From Porticoccaceae bacterium (GTDB lineage Bacteria > Pseudomonadota > Gammaproteobacteria > Pseudomonadales > Porticoccaceae): a stretch of DNA of 64,000 bases. The stretch lies in assembly GCA_029252555.1 (NCBI GenBank), contig JAQXBF010000003.1:1-64000 (forward strand). Reading direction: 5' to 3'. The notes under the pieces were generated by a model, which did no database searches, had not been told where the DNA came from, and was given only the letters and a program-made list of their open reading frames with translations. The position numbers were made by a program, and so were the translations under genes. Each line of letters begins with the position of its first letter. The first letter of the stretch is position 1. Below, in pieces: positions 47,323-56,275 of this stretch.

Positions 47323-48999
47323 ATGACTGAGAAATCTGTCGAAGTCACAGCGTCAAAAACTAACAAAACCACCCTAAGCACATTGCGTATTGGCAAGCGC
47401 TACCGCGCCGAGCGGGTAGCCGCCGATTACGATGCTATTGTTATCGGCTCTGGCATAGGGGGGCTTTGTTCAGCGGCATTGCTCTCGCAGATGGGTAAGA
47501 AAGTCATCGTGTTGGAGCAGCATTACACGGCCGGTGGCTTCACCCATGCCTATGAACGCAATGGTTATGAATGGGATGTGGGGGTGCATTATATCGGTGA
47601 TATGGGCCGCAAAAGTGCTGGCCGCGGGCTATTCGATTTTATCTCTGCTGGTGAACTGAAATGGGCCGAAATGGACCCAGCCTACGACCGCATCATTTTA
47701 GGAGATGAAAAATTTGATTTTGTCGCGGGAAAACAAAATTTCAAAGACAGCCTAAAGCAGCAGTTCCCCCAGGATGGCGATGCAATAGACCAATATGTTG
47801 ATCTGGTGATTGCCACTACTAAATATATGGGCTATATCAGCCAAGTGAAAGCCATGCCCAGTGCGATGGCGAAAGTGATGGGGTTATCGAGTAAAAATAA
47901 GCTGCCAGATTACGCTCTAGACACATCCTACAATGTGCTTAAAGGCCTCACAGATAACGAGAAATTGATCGCCGTGCTCTGCGGCCAATGGGGTGATCAT
48001 GGTTGCCCGCCCAAAGAATCAGTATTTCTTATGCATGCCCTGATCGCCGGTCATTATTTTAATGGTGGCTTTTACCCTGTGGGCGGAGCATCACGAATTG
48101 CTGAGACTATTATTCCGCAGATACAGGTGTCTGGGGGTGATGTTTTTACCTATGCCGATGTAGCGGAAATTCTGGTCAAAGATAACCGTGCCATTGGTGT
48201 TAAAATGGCCGATGGCCACAGCCTCTATGCACCGAGCATTATTAGTAATGCCGGTGTGGTCAATACCTTCTCCAAGTTGCTCCCCACCGAGGTCAGCAAA
48301 AAGTTGGGCTATCAAAAAAAGGCTACAGACCTAAGTCGCTCAATGTCCCATGCCGGTATGTATCTGGGTTTAAAAGGCACCGCAGAAGAATTACAGTTGC
48401 CCAAAACCAACTTGTGGATTTATTTAGATGAGCATCACGATGCCAACGTTGAGGCTTTTAGAAAGGACTCGAACGCCCCATTGCCGCTGGTCTATGTTTC
48501 ATTTCCCTCTGCCAAAGACCCAGATTTCCAGTGTCGTTATCCGGGGCGCTCAACCATTGAAATTGTCATTGGCCCCTGTGACTACGAGCAGTACCGCCAG
48601 TGGGCCGATAAAACCTGGGGCAAGCGCGGTGATGAATACGAGGCTTTAAAGCATGACCTCTCAGACCGAATGTTGGCAGCACTATATAAGCAAATGCCTC
48701 ATTTGGAAGGAAAAATTGATTATTCAGAGGTGTCTACACCGCTTTCGACCAGCCATTTCTGTCGCTATGAGCATGGTCAGGCCTATGGCTTGGCCCATAC
48801 CAAAGATCGCTTCAAACAAGACTGGTTAAAACCCAAGACTTCATTGTCAGGGTTGTATTTAACGGGTCAGGATGTGGTGAGTTGCGGTGTGGTTGGCGCA
48901 CTGATGGCGGGGATGCTCACTGCTATGTCGGTGGTTGGTCTGCGCGGGGCAGGGCAGTTAATGAAAAAGATTAAATCTGGTGAGGTAATAGGTGGCTAA
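47323..48999 (+). CDS. FAD-dependent oxidoreductase of the phytoene desaturase/retinol saturase type
   Basis: A 558-residue flavoprotein. The dinucleotide-binding motif is YDAIVIGSGIGGLCSAALLS near residue 40, followed by VIVLEQHYTAGGFTHAYERNGYEWDVGVHYIG, which is typical of the CrtI/RetSat family. The C-terminal FAD motif is GLYLTGQDVVSCGVVGALMAG. No carotenoid biosynthesis genes are near, so the substrate (isoprenoid, retinol-like or other lipid) is open. GTG at 47311 is in frame, but GAGG just before ATG 47323 supports that start. Confidence 0.85.
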   Translation: MTEKSVEVTASKTNKTTLSTLRIGKRYRAERVAADYDAIVIGSGIGGLCSAALLSQMGKKVIVLEQHYTAGGFTHAYERNGYEWDVGVHYIGDMGRKSAGRGLFDFISAGELKWAEMDPAYDRIILGDEKFDFVAGKQNFKDSLKQQFPQDGDAIDQYVDLVIATTKYMGYISQVKAMPSAMAKVMGLSSKNKLPDYALDTSYNVLKGLTDNEKLIAVLCGQWGDHGCPPKESVFLMHALIAGHYFNGGFYPVGGASRIAETIIPQIQVSGGDVFTYADVAEILVKDNRAIGVKMADGHSLYAPSIISNAGVVNTFSKLLPTEVSKKLGYQKKATDLSRSMSHAGMYLGLKGTAEELQLPKTNLWIYLDEHHDANVEAFRKDSNAPLPLVYVSFPSAKDPDFQCRYPGRSTIEIVIGPCDYEQYRQWADKTWGKRGDEYEALKHDLSDRMLAALYKQMPHLEGKIDYSEVSTPLSTSHFCRYEHGQAYGLAHTKDRFKQDWLKPKTSLSGLYLTGQDVVSCGVVGALMAGMLTAMSVVGLRGAGQLMKKIKSGEVIGG

Positions 49000-49036
49000 C
49001 AGGCTTAAATATCCCGAAATAAATGAGTCTCTTGAA

Positions 49037-49354
49037 TCAATAGGAGCGTTGATTCTCCGCAAGCCAGTAAACCAGGCCTGAGGCTAAGCCGGAGACAGCC
49101 AACAAGCCTACAGGTGTGATGCTGAACTGGGTCGGTAAAAGCCCGATAATCTCATTGAAAGGAAAGAATGGGTAAGCCACCGCGCAACCGAGAACCGTTG
49201 CCACGGTGGTTATGGCTGATTCCTGGCCTACCGAGACTTTTCTCTTGGCCGGTAATGTCGACCTGACCTTACTGACAAAACCCTGATCAATAAAATAGGG
49301 TTCACCAGCCCTAGCCTGACTAAAGAGATGATCAATATCTGTTGGGTTACTCAT
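49037..49354 (-). CDS. Small two-span membrane protein, possible anti-sigma partner
   Basis: 105 residues: a hydrophilic N-terminal third (about 1-43) and two hydrophobic segments (about 44-62 and 75-97). It overlaps the ECF sigma gene by four bases (ATGA-type, 49351-49354). Translational coupling to a sigma factor is the usual place for an anti-sigma factor, and the cytosol-plus-membrane layout fits. No anti-sigma domain motif is recognisable, so this is inference from position. Confidence 0.65.
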   Translation of the reverse strand: MSNPTDIDHLFSQARAGEPYFIDQGFVSKVRSTLPAKRKVSVGQESAITTVATVLGCAVAYPFFPFNEIIGLLPTQFSITPVGLLAVSGLASGLVYWLAENQRSY

Positions 49355-49914
49355 GCTACATCCTCATTCTGCCAGCTGGAAAGCAGTTTTCTCAAGGTGG
49401 CTTTGCCACGACTAATGCAGGTTTTAACTGTACCCAGAGGCATCTCCATAATAGTACAAATCTCTTCATGAGTTAACTGCCTGTGCAGGTATAAGTGAAT
49501 CACCATGCGCTGCTGGGTTGGCAGCTGTTGCATAGCCCGAGCAAGGTCTTGATGTAGTTCCTGCTCAGAATGCTCGGCAATGACCGGCCGCTCTGCGGCG
49601 CTAATAACAGTTTCATCAATACCGCTGATCTCACGATTTCTGGCCAGCCGATAATGGCTCACCATTTGGTTGTAGGCAATGCGGTACAACCAGCTGCTAA
49701 ACTTGGCATCAAACTTGTAACTGCCAATAGCCTGAAAGGCCTTGATAAAGGTTTCCTGGGCGAGGTCATCGGCCAGTGCTTCATCCCATCCGGTCATCTG
49801 ACGGAGTGAATAACGCAGACCTGACTGATGACGTTCAACCAGAGTCGAGAAAGAGTCGCGGCAATCTTTCGCAACGACTCTTTCGATCAGTGTCCTGTCA
49901 GCAGGGGCCAGCAA
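49351..49914 (-). CDS. ECF RNA polymerase sigma factor
   Basis: A 187-residue sigma-70 family protein with region 2 (ADDLAQETFIKAFQAIGSYK, FSSWLYRIAYNQMVSHYR) and region 4 (LPTQQRMVIHLYLHRQLTHEEICTIM, GTVKTCISRGKATLRKLL) but no regions 1 or 3, as in ECF sigmas. The frame begins with TTG at 49914, five bases after the upstream gene's stop, without a good Shine-Dalgarno sequence, so coupling is likely or the start is uncertain. The neighbours are two membrane proteins in the same operon. The inducing signal is unknown. Confidence 0.9.
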   Translation of the reverse strand: MLAPADRTLIERVVAKDCRDSFSTLVERHQSGLRYSLRQMTGWDEALADDLAQETFIKAFQAIGSYKFDAKFSSWLYRIAYNQMVSHYRLARNREISGIDETVISAAERPVIAEHSEQELHQDLARAMQQLPTQQRMVIHLYLHRQLTHEEICTIMEMPLGTVKTCISRGKATLRKLLSSWQNEDVA

Positions 49915-49919
49915 CTGTC

Positions 49920-50720
49920 TTAGCTAGCCAGATTATCAGAGGAGTCTTTGTTCATACGCCAGACAATCAACTTGCCAATTCCGATAAATAGAGGAATCAG
50001 AGCAACAGAAGCTATCCCCCAATCAATCAGCAGGCCAAGGAACAAAAACAGTCCTGCACCCACCGCTATGTTGCGCACCCCACTCTGAAAGCTATTTGCT
50101 GAGCCATCTGACTCGCCATCATTCAACATTGCGAGAACCTCGTTTGGCACATCTTTTCCTGCGTCTAGATAGTCTTTAACCAACCCAAGTTTAATCATGC
50201 GCTTGCGATGCTTGTAGTAGAGTACAGCTACAAGAATAAGCAACGGTAAGCCAAAAAATGCGATGATAGCTATCGTACTCGCCGCGCTGGAATCCTGATT
50301 AAGATCCATTGCTATTTCGAGCTCCATCTCGTCATCTAAATCTTCTAGAGTGGCGAGTAACGCTTGCTTCTCTTGGTCATTAAGATCACCCCATTCAGTT
50401 TGAGATAGAGTTTTGATCACCTTTTTGATCGCAGCAACACCATCTTCAGAAGACTTAAACTCTATAAAGGTATCTTCGCTTTTAGAATCCCCGCCTCCAT
50501 CTTCAGCAAACTTAAATTCTATAAAGGTATGTTCGCTCTCAGAATCTCCAGCCCCATCGCCTGACCCGATCACTGCGATCTTCATGTCATTTGCATCTAC
50601 ATTTTGATGGAATATGGTGCTTCCGGCGGTCTCTTTAGCCTCCTCTGTCTCGCCTGCATAAGTAGGCGCCATTGTTAAAGATGCGGCAAGCGCTAGAACT
50701 TTGATTAGATTAGTCTGCAT
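49920..50720 (-). CDS. DUF6249-like membrane protein, first gene of the ECF operon
   Basis: A 266-residue protein with a signal peptide (QTNLIKVLALAASLTMAPTYA). Its acidic extracytoplasmic part carries a duplicated 19-residue unit (about 58-94). A membrane span lies near 147-166 (IAIIAFFGLPLLILVAVLYY), followed by the basic KHRKRMIKLGLVKDYLDAGKD stretch seen in DUF6249 proteins and two more spans. The frame extends upstream to 50834, but GGAGAT seven bases before ATG 50720 fixes the start. The sigma gene follows after four bases. Function is unknown; a target or modulator of the sigma response is plausible. Confidence 0.75.
   Translation of the reverse strand: MQTNLIKVLALAASLTMAPTYAGETEEAKETAGSTIFHQNVDANDMKIAVIGSGDGAGDSESEHTFIEFKFAEDGGGDSKSEDTFIEFKSSEDGVAAIKKVIKTLSQTEWGDLNDQEKQALLATLEDLDDEMELEIAMDLNQDSSAASTIAIIAFFGLPLLILVAVLYYKHRKRMIKLGLVKDYLDAGKDVPNEVLAMLNDGESDGSANSFQSGVRNIAVGAGLFLFLGLLIDWGIASVALIPLFIGIGKLIVWRMNKDSSDNLAS
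50439..50549 (-). repeat. 57-base tandem duplication in the DUF6249-like gene
   Basis: Two adjacent copies encode GDSESEHTFIEFKFAEDG and GDSKSEDTFIEFKSSEDG, with a 19-codon period. The few substitutions indicate a fairly recent in-frame duplication. Confidence 0.8.
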
Positions 50721-50834
50721 TCTTATCTCCATGGCTGTTTCAGCCTTATGGTTAAAATTATCCGGGATTGCTGCTGGCTGGCTAGACAGCTCTTTTTGCA
50801 TTAAACCCAGCTTCCAAACTCTATGACGCGCCAA

Positions 50835-51310
50835 GACAGTGCTTTGGATTCAAAGAGAAGTAGATTAGATGATTGGCGGCGACTATACGAGTATTACGCT
50901 AGATGCGCATCCACACAGGCCCAATAGGCTGGCCTGTGTGAATATAGAAACCTTATTTCTTGTAGCGCGAGGCCCATGACCTCTAGCAGAATATCCTAGG
51001 AAAAAATTGGCGTATTGATCACTGAGGTTAAAAGAACAATTGATGCAATGTAGATGGTTAAAACAAGTAGAAAGGACTTCACTGAATCTGCGTTCGTTAT
51101 TTTTCTTCATGTCCAACGGGGACTCAAAATATAAAATCATGCTATCTGCATAATCTGTACTATCTGATACCAAAAATGCAGCAAATACTCCGCGGTCATA
51201 TTTAATATCAGTTTTCACTCTTTAAGACGCTGCCAGAGGGCGATTTAGTTTCAAAAAACAGGGCAGATTAGATTATTATGCAGGGCTACATGTGATTAAA
51301 CCTATTTGAA
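50835..51310. other. Intergenic region with a perfect 10-base-pair hairpin and a doubtful small frame
   Basis: CACACAGGCC (50912-50921) and GGCCTGTGTG (50931-50940) form a perfect stem with a nine-base loop, without a T-run on either side. A minus-strand frame of 111 codons (50883-51218, GTG start) covers it. It has no clear ribosome site and I recognise no family, so I do not call it a gene. This region must also hold the promoters of the ECF operon (leftward) and the moxR-like gene (rightward). Confidence 0.45.
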
Positions 51311-51325
51311 GTGGACCCAGACAAT

Positions 51326-52171
51326 ATGAAATTTACCGGTACAGACGAATATATAGCCACCGAAGAGCTGCAAATGGCAGTTAATGCCGCCGTAACATTG
51401 CAGCGCCCTCTACTGATTAAAGGTGAGCCGGGAACAGGCAAAACCATGCTGGCCGAGCAGGTAGCTAGCTCCTTGGGTATGCCACTACTGTCATGGCACA
51501 TTAAATCGACCACCAAAGCTCAGCAGGGCCTCTACGAATACGATGCTGTGTCCCGCCTCCGTGATTCTCAATTAGGTAGTGACAAGGTGCATGATATCGC
51601 CAACTACATTAAGCAAGGCAAGCTGTGGGAAGCCTTTACGGCCGACGAGCAGGTAGTTCTGCTGATTGATGAGATTGATAAGGCAGATATCGAATTCCCC
51701 AATGACCTGCTGCTTGAACTGGATAAGATGGAGTTCCATGTTTACGAGACTGGCGAGACCATTAAAGCGGTGCAGCGCCCAATCGTGATTATCACCAGTA
51801 ATAATGAAAAAGAGCTGCCAGACGCATTTTTGCGGCGCTGTTTCTTCCACTTTATTAACTTCCCTGATCGTATGACTATGCAACGCATTGTCGACGTGCA
51901 TTTCCCCAAGATTAAGAAGAAGTTGGTAGATGAAGCGCTGGATATTTTCTTTGATGTGCGCAAGATTCCCGGACTGAAGAAAAAGCCATCCACCTCAGAG
52001 CTTGTCGATTGGTTAAAGCTGGTTATGTCGGATGATATCCCAGAAGATATTCTGACCAATCGTGACCCCACTAAAGCTATTCCGCCACTTTATGGTGCGC
52101 TGCTCAAGAATGAGCAAGACGTTCACCTGCTAGAGCGGCTGGCCTTTATGACCCGTCGCGCAGGACAATAA
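51326..52171 (+). CDS. MoxR-family AAA+ ATPase
   Basis: A 281-residue AAA+ chaperone-like ATPase. Walker A is KGEPGTGKTMLAEQ, Walker B is VLLIDEIDKADIEF, sensor 1 is IVIITSNNEKELPDAFLRRC. MoxR ATPases act with VWA-domain proteins to mature or remodel complexes, often by metal insertion. The VWA gene starts 13 bases downstream, so the two should work together. GTG at 51311 is in frame, but ATG 51326 matches the usual family start (KFTGTDEYIATEEL). The client is not identifiable here. Confidence 0.92.
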   Translation: MKFTGTDEYIATEELQMAVNAAVTLQRPLLIKGEPGTGKTMLAEQVASSLGMPLLSWHIKSTTKAQQGLYEYDAVSRLRDSQLGSDKVHDIANYIKQGKLWEAFTADEQVVLLIDEIDKADIEFPNDLLLELDKMEFHVYETGETIKAVQRPIVIITSNNEKELPDAFLRRCFFHFINFPDRMTMQRIVDVHFPKIKKKLVDEALDIFFDVRKIPGLKKKPSTSELVDWLKLVMSDDIPEDILTNRDPTKAIPPLYGALLKNEQDVHLLERLAFMTRRAGQ

Positions 52172-52183
52172 AAAGCGAACCCC

Positions 52184-53359
52184 ATGCTGATTAACTTCTT
52201 CTACACTCTCAAAAAAGCCAAGGTTCCCGTTTCTATACGGGAGCTGCTGGACTTGCTTGATGCCATGGACAATAATCTGGCCTTTGGTTCTATCGATGAC
52301 TTCTATTTGCTGGCCCGCACAGTTATGGTCAAAGATGAGAAGTTCTACGATCGATTCGACAAAGCCTTTGGCGCCTACTTCAAAAACCTCGAAAATATCG
52401 ACGGTATTATCGAAGCACTGATTCCAGAAGATTGGCTGCGCCAAGAGTTTGAAAAGCATTTTACCGACGAAGAAAAAGCCAAAATTGAAAGCCTGGGCGG
52501 CCTTGAAAAGCTGATTGAGGAATTTAAAAAGCGCCTTGAAGAGCAAAAAGAGCGCCACGAGGGCGGCAATAAATGGGTAGGTACTAACGGCACTTCACCC
52601 TTTGGCCACGGCGGCTTCAACCCCGAGGGTATTCGCATAGGTGGCCCCGGGGGCAAAGGCACAGCAGTTAAAGTTTGGGATGAGCGCCAGTATCAAGACC
52701 TTGACGATTCAGTTGAGATTGGCACGCGCAATATCAAGGTGGCCCTGCGCCGTCTGCGCAAGTTTGCTCGGGAGGGCTCTGCCGATCAGTTAGATTTGGA
52801 TGACACCATTAGCAGTACAGCCCGCAATGCCGGTTATCTGGATATCAAGATGGTCCCCGAGCGCCACAATGCAGTGAAGGTACTTATATTCTTTGATATT
52901 GGCGGTTCCATGGACCCCTATGTGCGGCTCTGTGAAGAGTTGTTCTCAGCGGCAAAAACAGAATTTAAACACCTAGAATATTTTTACTTCCATAACTGCA
53001 TGTATGACTATGTTTGGAAGGACAACCACCGCCGTCGTGAAGAGCAGATGTCGGTATTTGATCTGATTCATAAATATTCATCAGACTACAAAGTCATCTA
53101 TGTAGGCGATGCTAGCATGGCACCCTACGAAGTGACCAGCCCCGGTGGTAGTGTTGAATATCACAATGAAGAGTCTGGGGCAGTGTGGATGCAGCGCATG
53201 ACCGAGACCTACGACAAATTGATTTGGATTAACCCAGTGCAGGAGAAGTATTGGGAATACACCCCTTCAATTCAGATGCTTAAAGAGCTGGTTGAGGATA
53301 AGATGTTCCCCATGACATTGGCCGGCCTGGAAAAAGGTATGGCAAGGCTTTCTAGATAA
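52184..53359 (+). CDS. VWA-domain protein (CoxE-like), MoxR partner
   Basis: A 391-residue soluble protein. The N-terminal half is helical and charged (EEKAKIESLGGLEKLIEEFK). A glycine-rich linker follows (about 126-162), then a von Willebrand A-type domain with the metal site FDIGGSMDPYV (DxGxS form). No membrane segment is seen. It follows the MoxR ATPase gene, and this pair recurs in many bacteria. CoxE-like members have been linked to enzyme metal-centre assembly, but the target here is unknown. Confidence 0.88.
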   Translation: MLINFFYTLKKAKVPVSIRELLDLLDAMDNNLAFGSIDDFYLLARTVMVKDEKFYDRFDKAFGAYFKNLENIDGIIEALIPEDWLRQEFEKHFTDEEKAKIESLGGLEKLIEEFKKRLEEQKERHEGGNKWVGTNGTSPFGHGGFNPEGIRIGGPGGKGTAVKVWDERQYQDLDDSVEIGTRNIKVALRRLRKFAREGSADQLDLDDTISSTARNAGYLDIKMVPERHNAVKVLIFFDIGGSMDPYVRLCEELFSAAKTEFKHLEYFYFHNCMYDYVWKDNHRRREEQMSVFDLIHKYSSDYKVIYVGDASMAPYEVTSPGGSVEYHNEESGAVWMQRMTETYDKLIWINPVQEKYWEYTPSIQMLKELVEDKMFPMTLAGLEKGMARLSR

Positions 53360-53431
53360 ATGGCTCTTGAAAGGGCCTTCTGAATCGTTAAGAGCTTTAG
53401 ACAATAATAATTAATCATTGGGTGAATCAGT

Positions 53432-55120
53432 ATGCTGGTGCAAGACGCCGTAAAAAAAGCACAAAAGAAAATGGGCCTAAATGGCAAGCAGCCAGAGTTA
53501 CCGGCCAAATCGTTGCTAGAGTTATGGCAGCAATCTGTTGCGGACTCCAATGAGCGACCTGCCTACACCTGCCTGGGTCAAACATTAACCTATGGTGAAG
53601 TTGACCAAATATCTCGTCGTGTGGCGAGCTATTTTCAGAAGCAATTAAAGCTGGTTCCCGGGGACCGAATTGCTATTCAATTGCCGAATTTGATTCAGTA
53701 CCCAGTGATGGTTATCGCCGCATGGAAATTAGGCCTGGTTGTGGTCAACACCAACCCTATGTACACCGTGCGTGAATTAGTTCATCAGTTTAATGATGCC
53801 AATGTTAAAGCGGTGGTGGTGCTAGACCAGTTTTATGAAACCCTTTGCGAGGCGCTGCCCAATACATCAATTGAGCATGTGATTGTTACCCGCCCGGTAG
53901 ACCTATTGCCCCAGCCCAGAAAAGGCTTTCTCAGTGCGGCAATGAAATTGATGGGTAAGAGACCTTCGCTGCCTAAGGGTGACTGGATCGCTTTCCCTGA
54001 GCTAATAACAGGTAGCAGTAATTATTCCGTTCACCGTGCCGCGCTAGACGATATCAGTGCCCTGCAATACACCGGAGGCACAACTGGTGCATCCAAAGGC
54101 GTAATGCTGACCCAGGGCGCCATCATGTCGAATATCGCCCAGTCATTAGCGGTGATGGATATTTTGCCAGAGCCGGTCAAATACAGTGTTACCGTTGCAC
54201 CTCTACCGATCTATCATATCTATGCTTACTCCCTATGTATGGGCCTGATGCCAGCCACCCGTGGGCATTCGATACTGATTCCAGATCCGCGCAATATTCC
54301 GGCCTTTGTTCGCGCCATTAAAGACTTTAAGTTTGAAGTTTTCTGCGGCCTTAACTCGCTATTTGTTGCTCTTTTGCAGGATAAAGATTTCCAACGTTTA
54401 GATTTCTCGCGATTGCGCATGACCTTATCTGGTGGCATGGCGCTAATGGAATCTGTTGCTCATGATTGGGAAAAAACCACAGGCTGTGTGGTTAGCGAAG
54501 GCTATGGTATGACCGAGTCATCACCTGTTATTTCCATGAACCCCTCGGGCTATGAAAGAATTGGCACAGCTGGTATTCCTATTCCCGGCACAGACATAAA
54601 AGTCGTTAACGAAAATGGTGTCGAGCAGGAAGTGGGCGGTACCGGAGAACTCTGTGTTCGCGGTAATCAGGTAATGGCTGGCTATTGGCAGCGCCCAGAG
54701 CAGACTGAAGAAGTGATTGTTGACGGTTGGTTGCACACAGGCGACATAGTTGAAGTTGATGCAGAGGGCTACATCAAAATCATCGACCGCCTAAAAGATA
54801 TGATCATTGTCTCTGGCTTTAATGTCTACCCCAACGAATTAGAGCAGGCGTTAACCATCCATCCAGATGTTGCCCAATGTGCAGCCATTGGAGTGGCCGA
54901 TGCCAAGGCCGGTGAAGTGGTAAAAATGTTTGTGGTAAGTACCAACCCCGATCTTAATGCCGATAATATTATTGAGTTCTGCAAAGAGAATATGGCTGGT
55001 TACAAAGTACCTAAATTTGTAGAATTTCGCGAGGAGTTGCCCATGACCAATGTGGGCAAGGTACTGCGTAAAGACCTCAAAGCAGAAGAAAAAGCCAAAC
55101 AGGTAACCGCACCAGCTTAG
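53432..55120 (+). CDS. fadD: Long-chain fatty acyl-CoA ligase (AMP-binding)
   Basis: A 562-residue ANL-family enzyme that activates fatty acids with ATP and CoA. The phosphate loop is LQYTGGTTGASKGVML, the A5 motif EGYGMTESSPVISMNP, the A7 motif WLHTGDIVEVDAEGYIKIIDR and the A10 lysine lies in PMTNVGKVLRKDLK. Length equals E. coli FadD (561). fadD is my best assignment, though Gammaproteobacteria often have several paralogues and chain-length specificity cannot be read. Confidence 0.88.
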   Translation: MLVQDAVKKAQKKMGLNGKQPELPAKSLLELWQQSVADSNERPAYTCLGQTLTYGEVDQISRRVASYFQKQLKLVPGDRIAIQLPNLIQYPVMVIAAWKLGLVVVNTNPMYTVRELVHQFNDANVKAVVVLDQFYETLCEALPNTSIEHVIVTRPVDLLPQPRKGFLSAAMKLMGKRPSLPKGDWIAFPELITGSSNYSVHRAALDDISALQYTGGTTGASKGVMLTQGAIMSNIAQSLAVMDILPEPVKYSVTVAPLPIYHIYAYSLCMGLMPATRGHSILIPDPRNIPAFVRAIKDFKFEVFCGLNSLFVALLQDKDFQRLDFSRLRMTLSGGMALMESVAHDWEKTTGCVVSEGYGMTESSPVISMNPSGYERIGTAGIPIPGTDIKVVNENGVEQEVGGTGELCVRGNQVMAGYWQRPEQTEEVIVDGWLHTGDIVEVDAEGYIKIIDRLKDMIIVSGFNVYPNELEQALTIHPDVAQCAAIGVADAKAGEVVKMFVVSTNPDLNADNIIEFCKENMAGYKVPKFVEFREELPMTNVGKVLRKDLKAEEKAKQVTAPA

Positions 55121-55199
55121 CGCAATTTGCGGTTGTTATTGGGTCGCTAAACAGGGCAGAATAATCCCTGACTAAGCAGGAGCAGACCAGGGACATAAT

Positions 55200-55763
55200 A
55201 TGCGACTCATTATCGGTATTTCCGGATCAAGTGGCGTTATCTATGGTATACGCATGCTAGAGATGCTCACTGCCTGTGAAGGCATCGAAACCCATCTTAT
55301 TCTCAGTAGCGCCGCGCGCATGAATATAGGCATTGAGACCGACTGGAAAGTCGAAGATGTCGAAGCCATGGCCGATGTAGTCCATAACAATAAAAATATT
55401 GGTGCCAGCATTGCCAGTGGCTCTTTTAAAACCACTGGCATGGTGGTGGTCCCATGCTCCATGAAAACTCTGTCTGGTATTGCCAACTCCTATGCTGACA
55501 ACCTGATTGTCCGTGCCGCCGACGTCGTACTAAAAGAGCGCCGCAAGCTCGTCATAGTGCCCCGAGAATCTCCATTGCATACAGGGCACTGCGAGTTAAT
55601 GCTCAAGGCCAGCCAGATGGGCGCGATTCTATGTCCGCCAGCGCCAGCTTTTTATATCGAGCCAAAAACCATTGACGATTTTATCAACCATACTGTGGCG
55701 CGTATTTTAGATTTGTACGATATTGAATCCGATAGTCTCAAGCGCTGGCAGGGCAATGTCTAA
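55200..55763 (+). CDS. ubiX: Flavin prenyltransferase UbiX
   Basis: Makes the prenylated FMN cofactor for the UbiD decarboxylase of ubiquinone synthesis. The N-terminal FMN motif is LIIGISGSSGVIYGIRML, followed by VVPCSMKTLSGIANSYADNL and the VPRESPLHTGHCELMLKA signature. Length is 187 residues (E. coli 189). The last eight bases overlap the next gene (ATGTCTAA). Confidence 0.95.
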   Translation: MRLIIGISGSSGVIYGIRMLEMLTACEGIETHLILSSAARMNIGIETDWKVEDVEAMADVVHNNKNIGASIASGSFKTTGMVVVPCSMKTLSGIANSYADNLIVRAADVVLKERRKLVIVPRESPLHTGHCELMLKASQMGAILCPPAPAFYIEPKTIDDFINHTVARILDLYDIESDSLKRWQGNV

Positions 55764-56241
55764 AGACTTCAGCAAGTTGCATGGCTTTTTACAGGTGGAA
55801 TCAGTACTGACCCTAGCCACTGATGATGCCCATGGTTCTTGGTCAGCGCCGGTGCTCTATGTTGCTGATATCAGCGCAGATCCTTTTGCACTGTATTTCC
55901 TGTCCTCCGCTAACAGCCGCCATATCCAAAGCCTGCCAGCCGATGGCACTGCTGCCGTATCTATCTATTCAGACTACGATGGCAACTGGCAGTCTATTCG
56001 TGGTGCACAGATTCAGTGCTCTATCGTGCAGGTTACTGAAGAAGACCGAGCACCCATAGCCGAGCGCTATTTTGCCCGCTTTGCAGAAATTAAAGCCCTG
56101 ATCGACAACCCGCAAACAGATCAGGAAAGGTTAATTGGCTCAGCTTTTGGCCGCAGTTATTTCTACCGAGTCACTCCTTCGTTTATTCGATTTACCAATA
56201 ATAGCGACAGCTTCGCAGGCCGCACAGAGTGGCAGCTGTAA
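55756..56241 (+). CDS. Pyridoxamine 5'-phosphate oxidase-like flavin-binding protein
   Basis: A 161-residue split-barrel protein: [34 protein letters not shown] and a C-terminal [14 protein letters not shown] resemble the PNPOx-like/YhbP group that binds FMN, F420 or heme. The start at 55756 (MSKDFSKL) overlaps the ubiX stop by eight bases and has AGGG just upstream; a longer frame lies within ubiX. Coupling to ubiX suggests a flavin-related role, but the substrate is unknown. Confidence 0.78.
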   Translation: MSKDFSKLHGFLQVESVLTLATDDAHGSWSAPVLYVADISADPFALYFLSSANSRHIQSLPADGTAAVSIYSDYDGNWQSIRGAQIQCSIVQVTEEDRAPIAERYFARFAEIKALIDNPQTDQERLIGSAFGRSYFYRVTPSFIRFTNNSDSFAGRTEWQL

Positions 56242-56275
56242 GATCAATTTCTATCCAATCACAAACAGTGAGTCT

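Noticed and set aside
50883-51218. A 111-codon minus-strand frame before the ECF operon
   Set aside because: GTG start, no ribosome site, an unusual peptide, and it contains the perfect inverted repeat, so it is probably non-coding.
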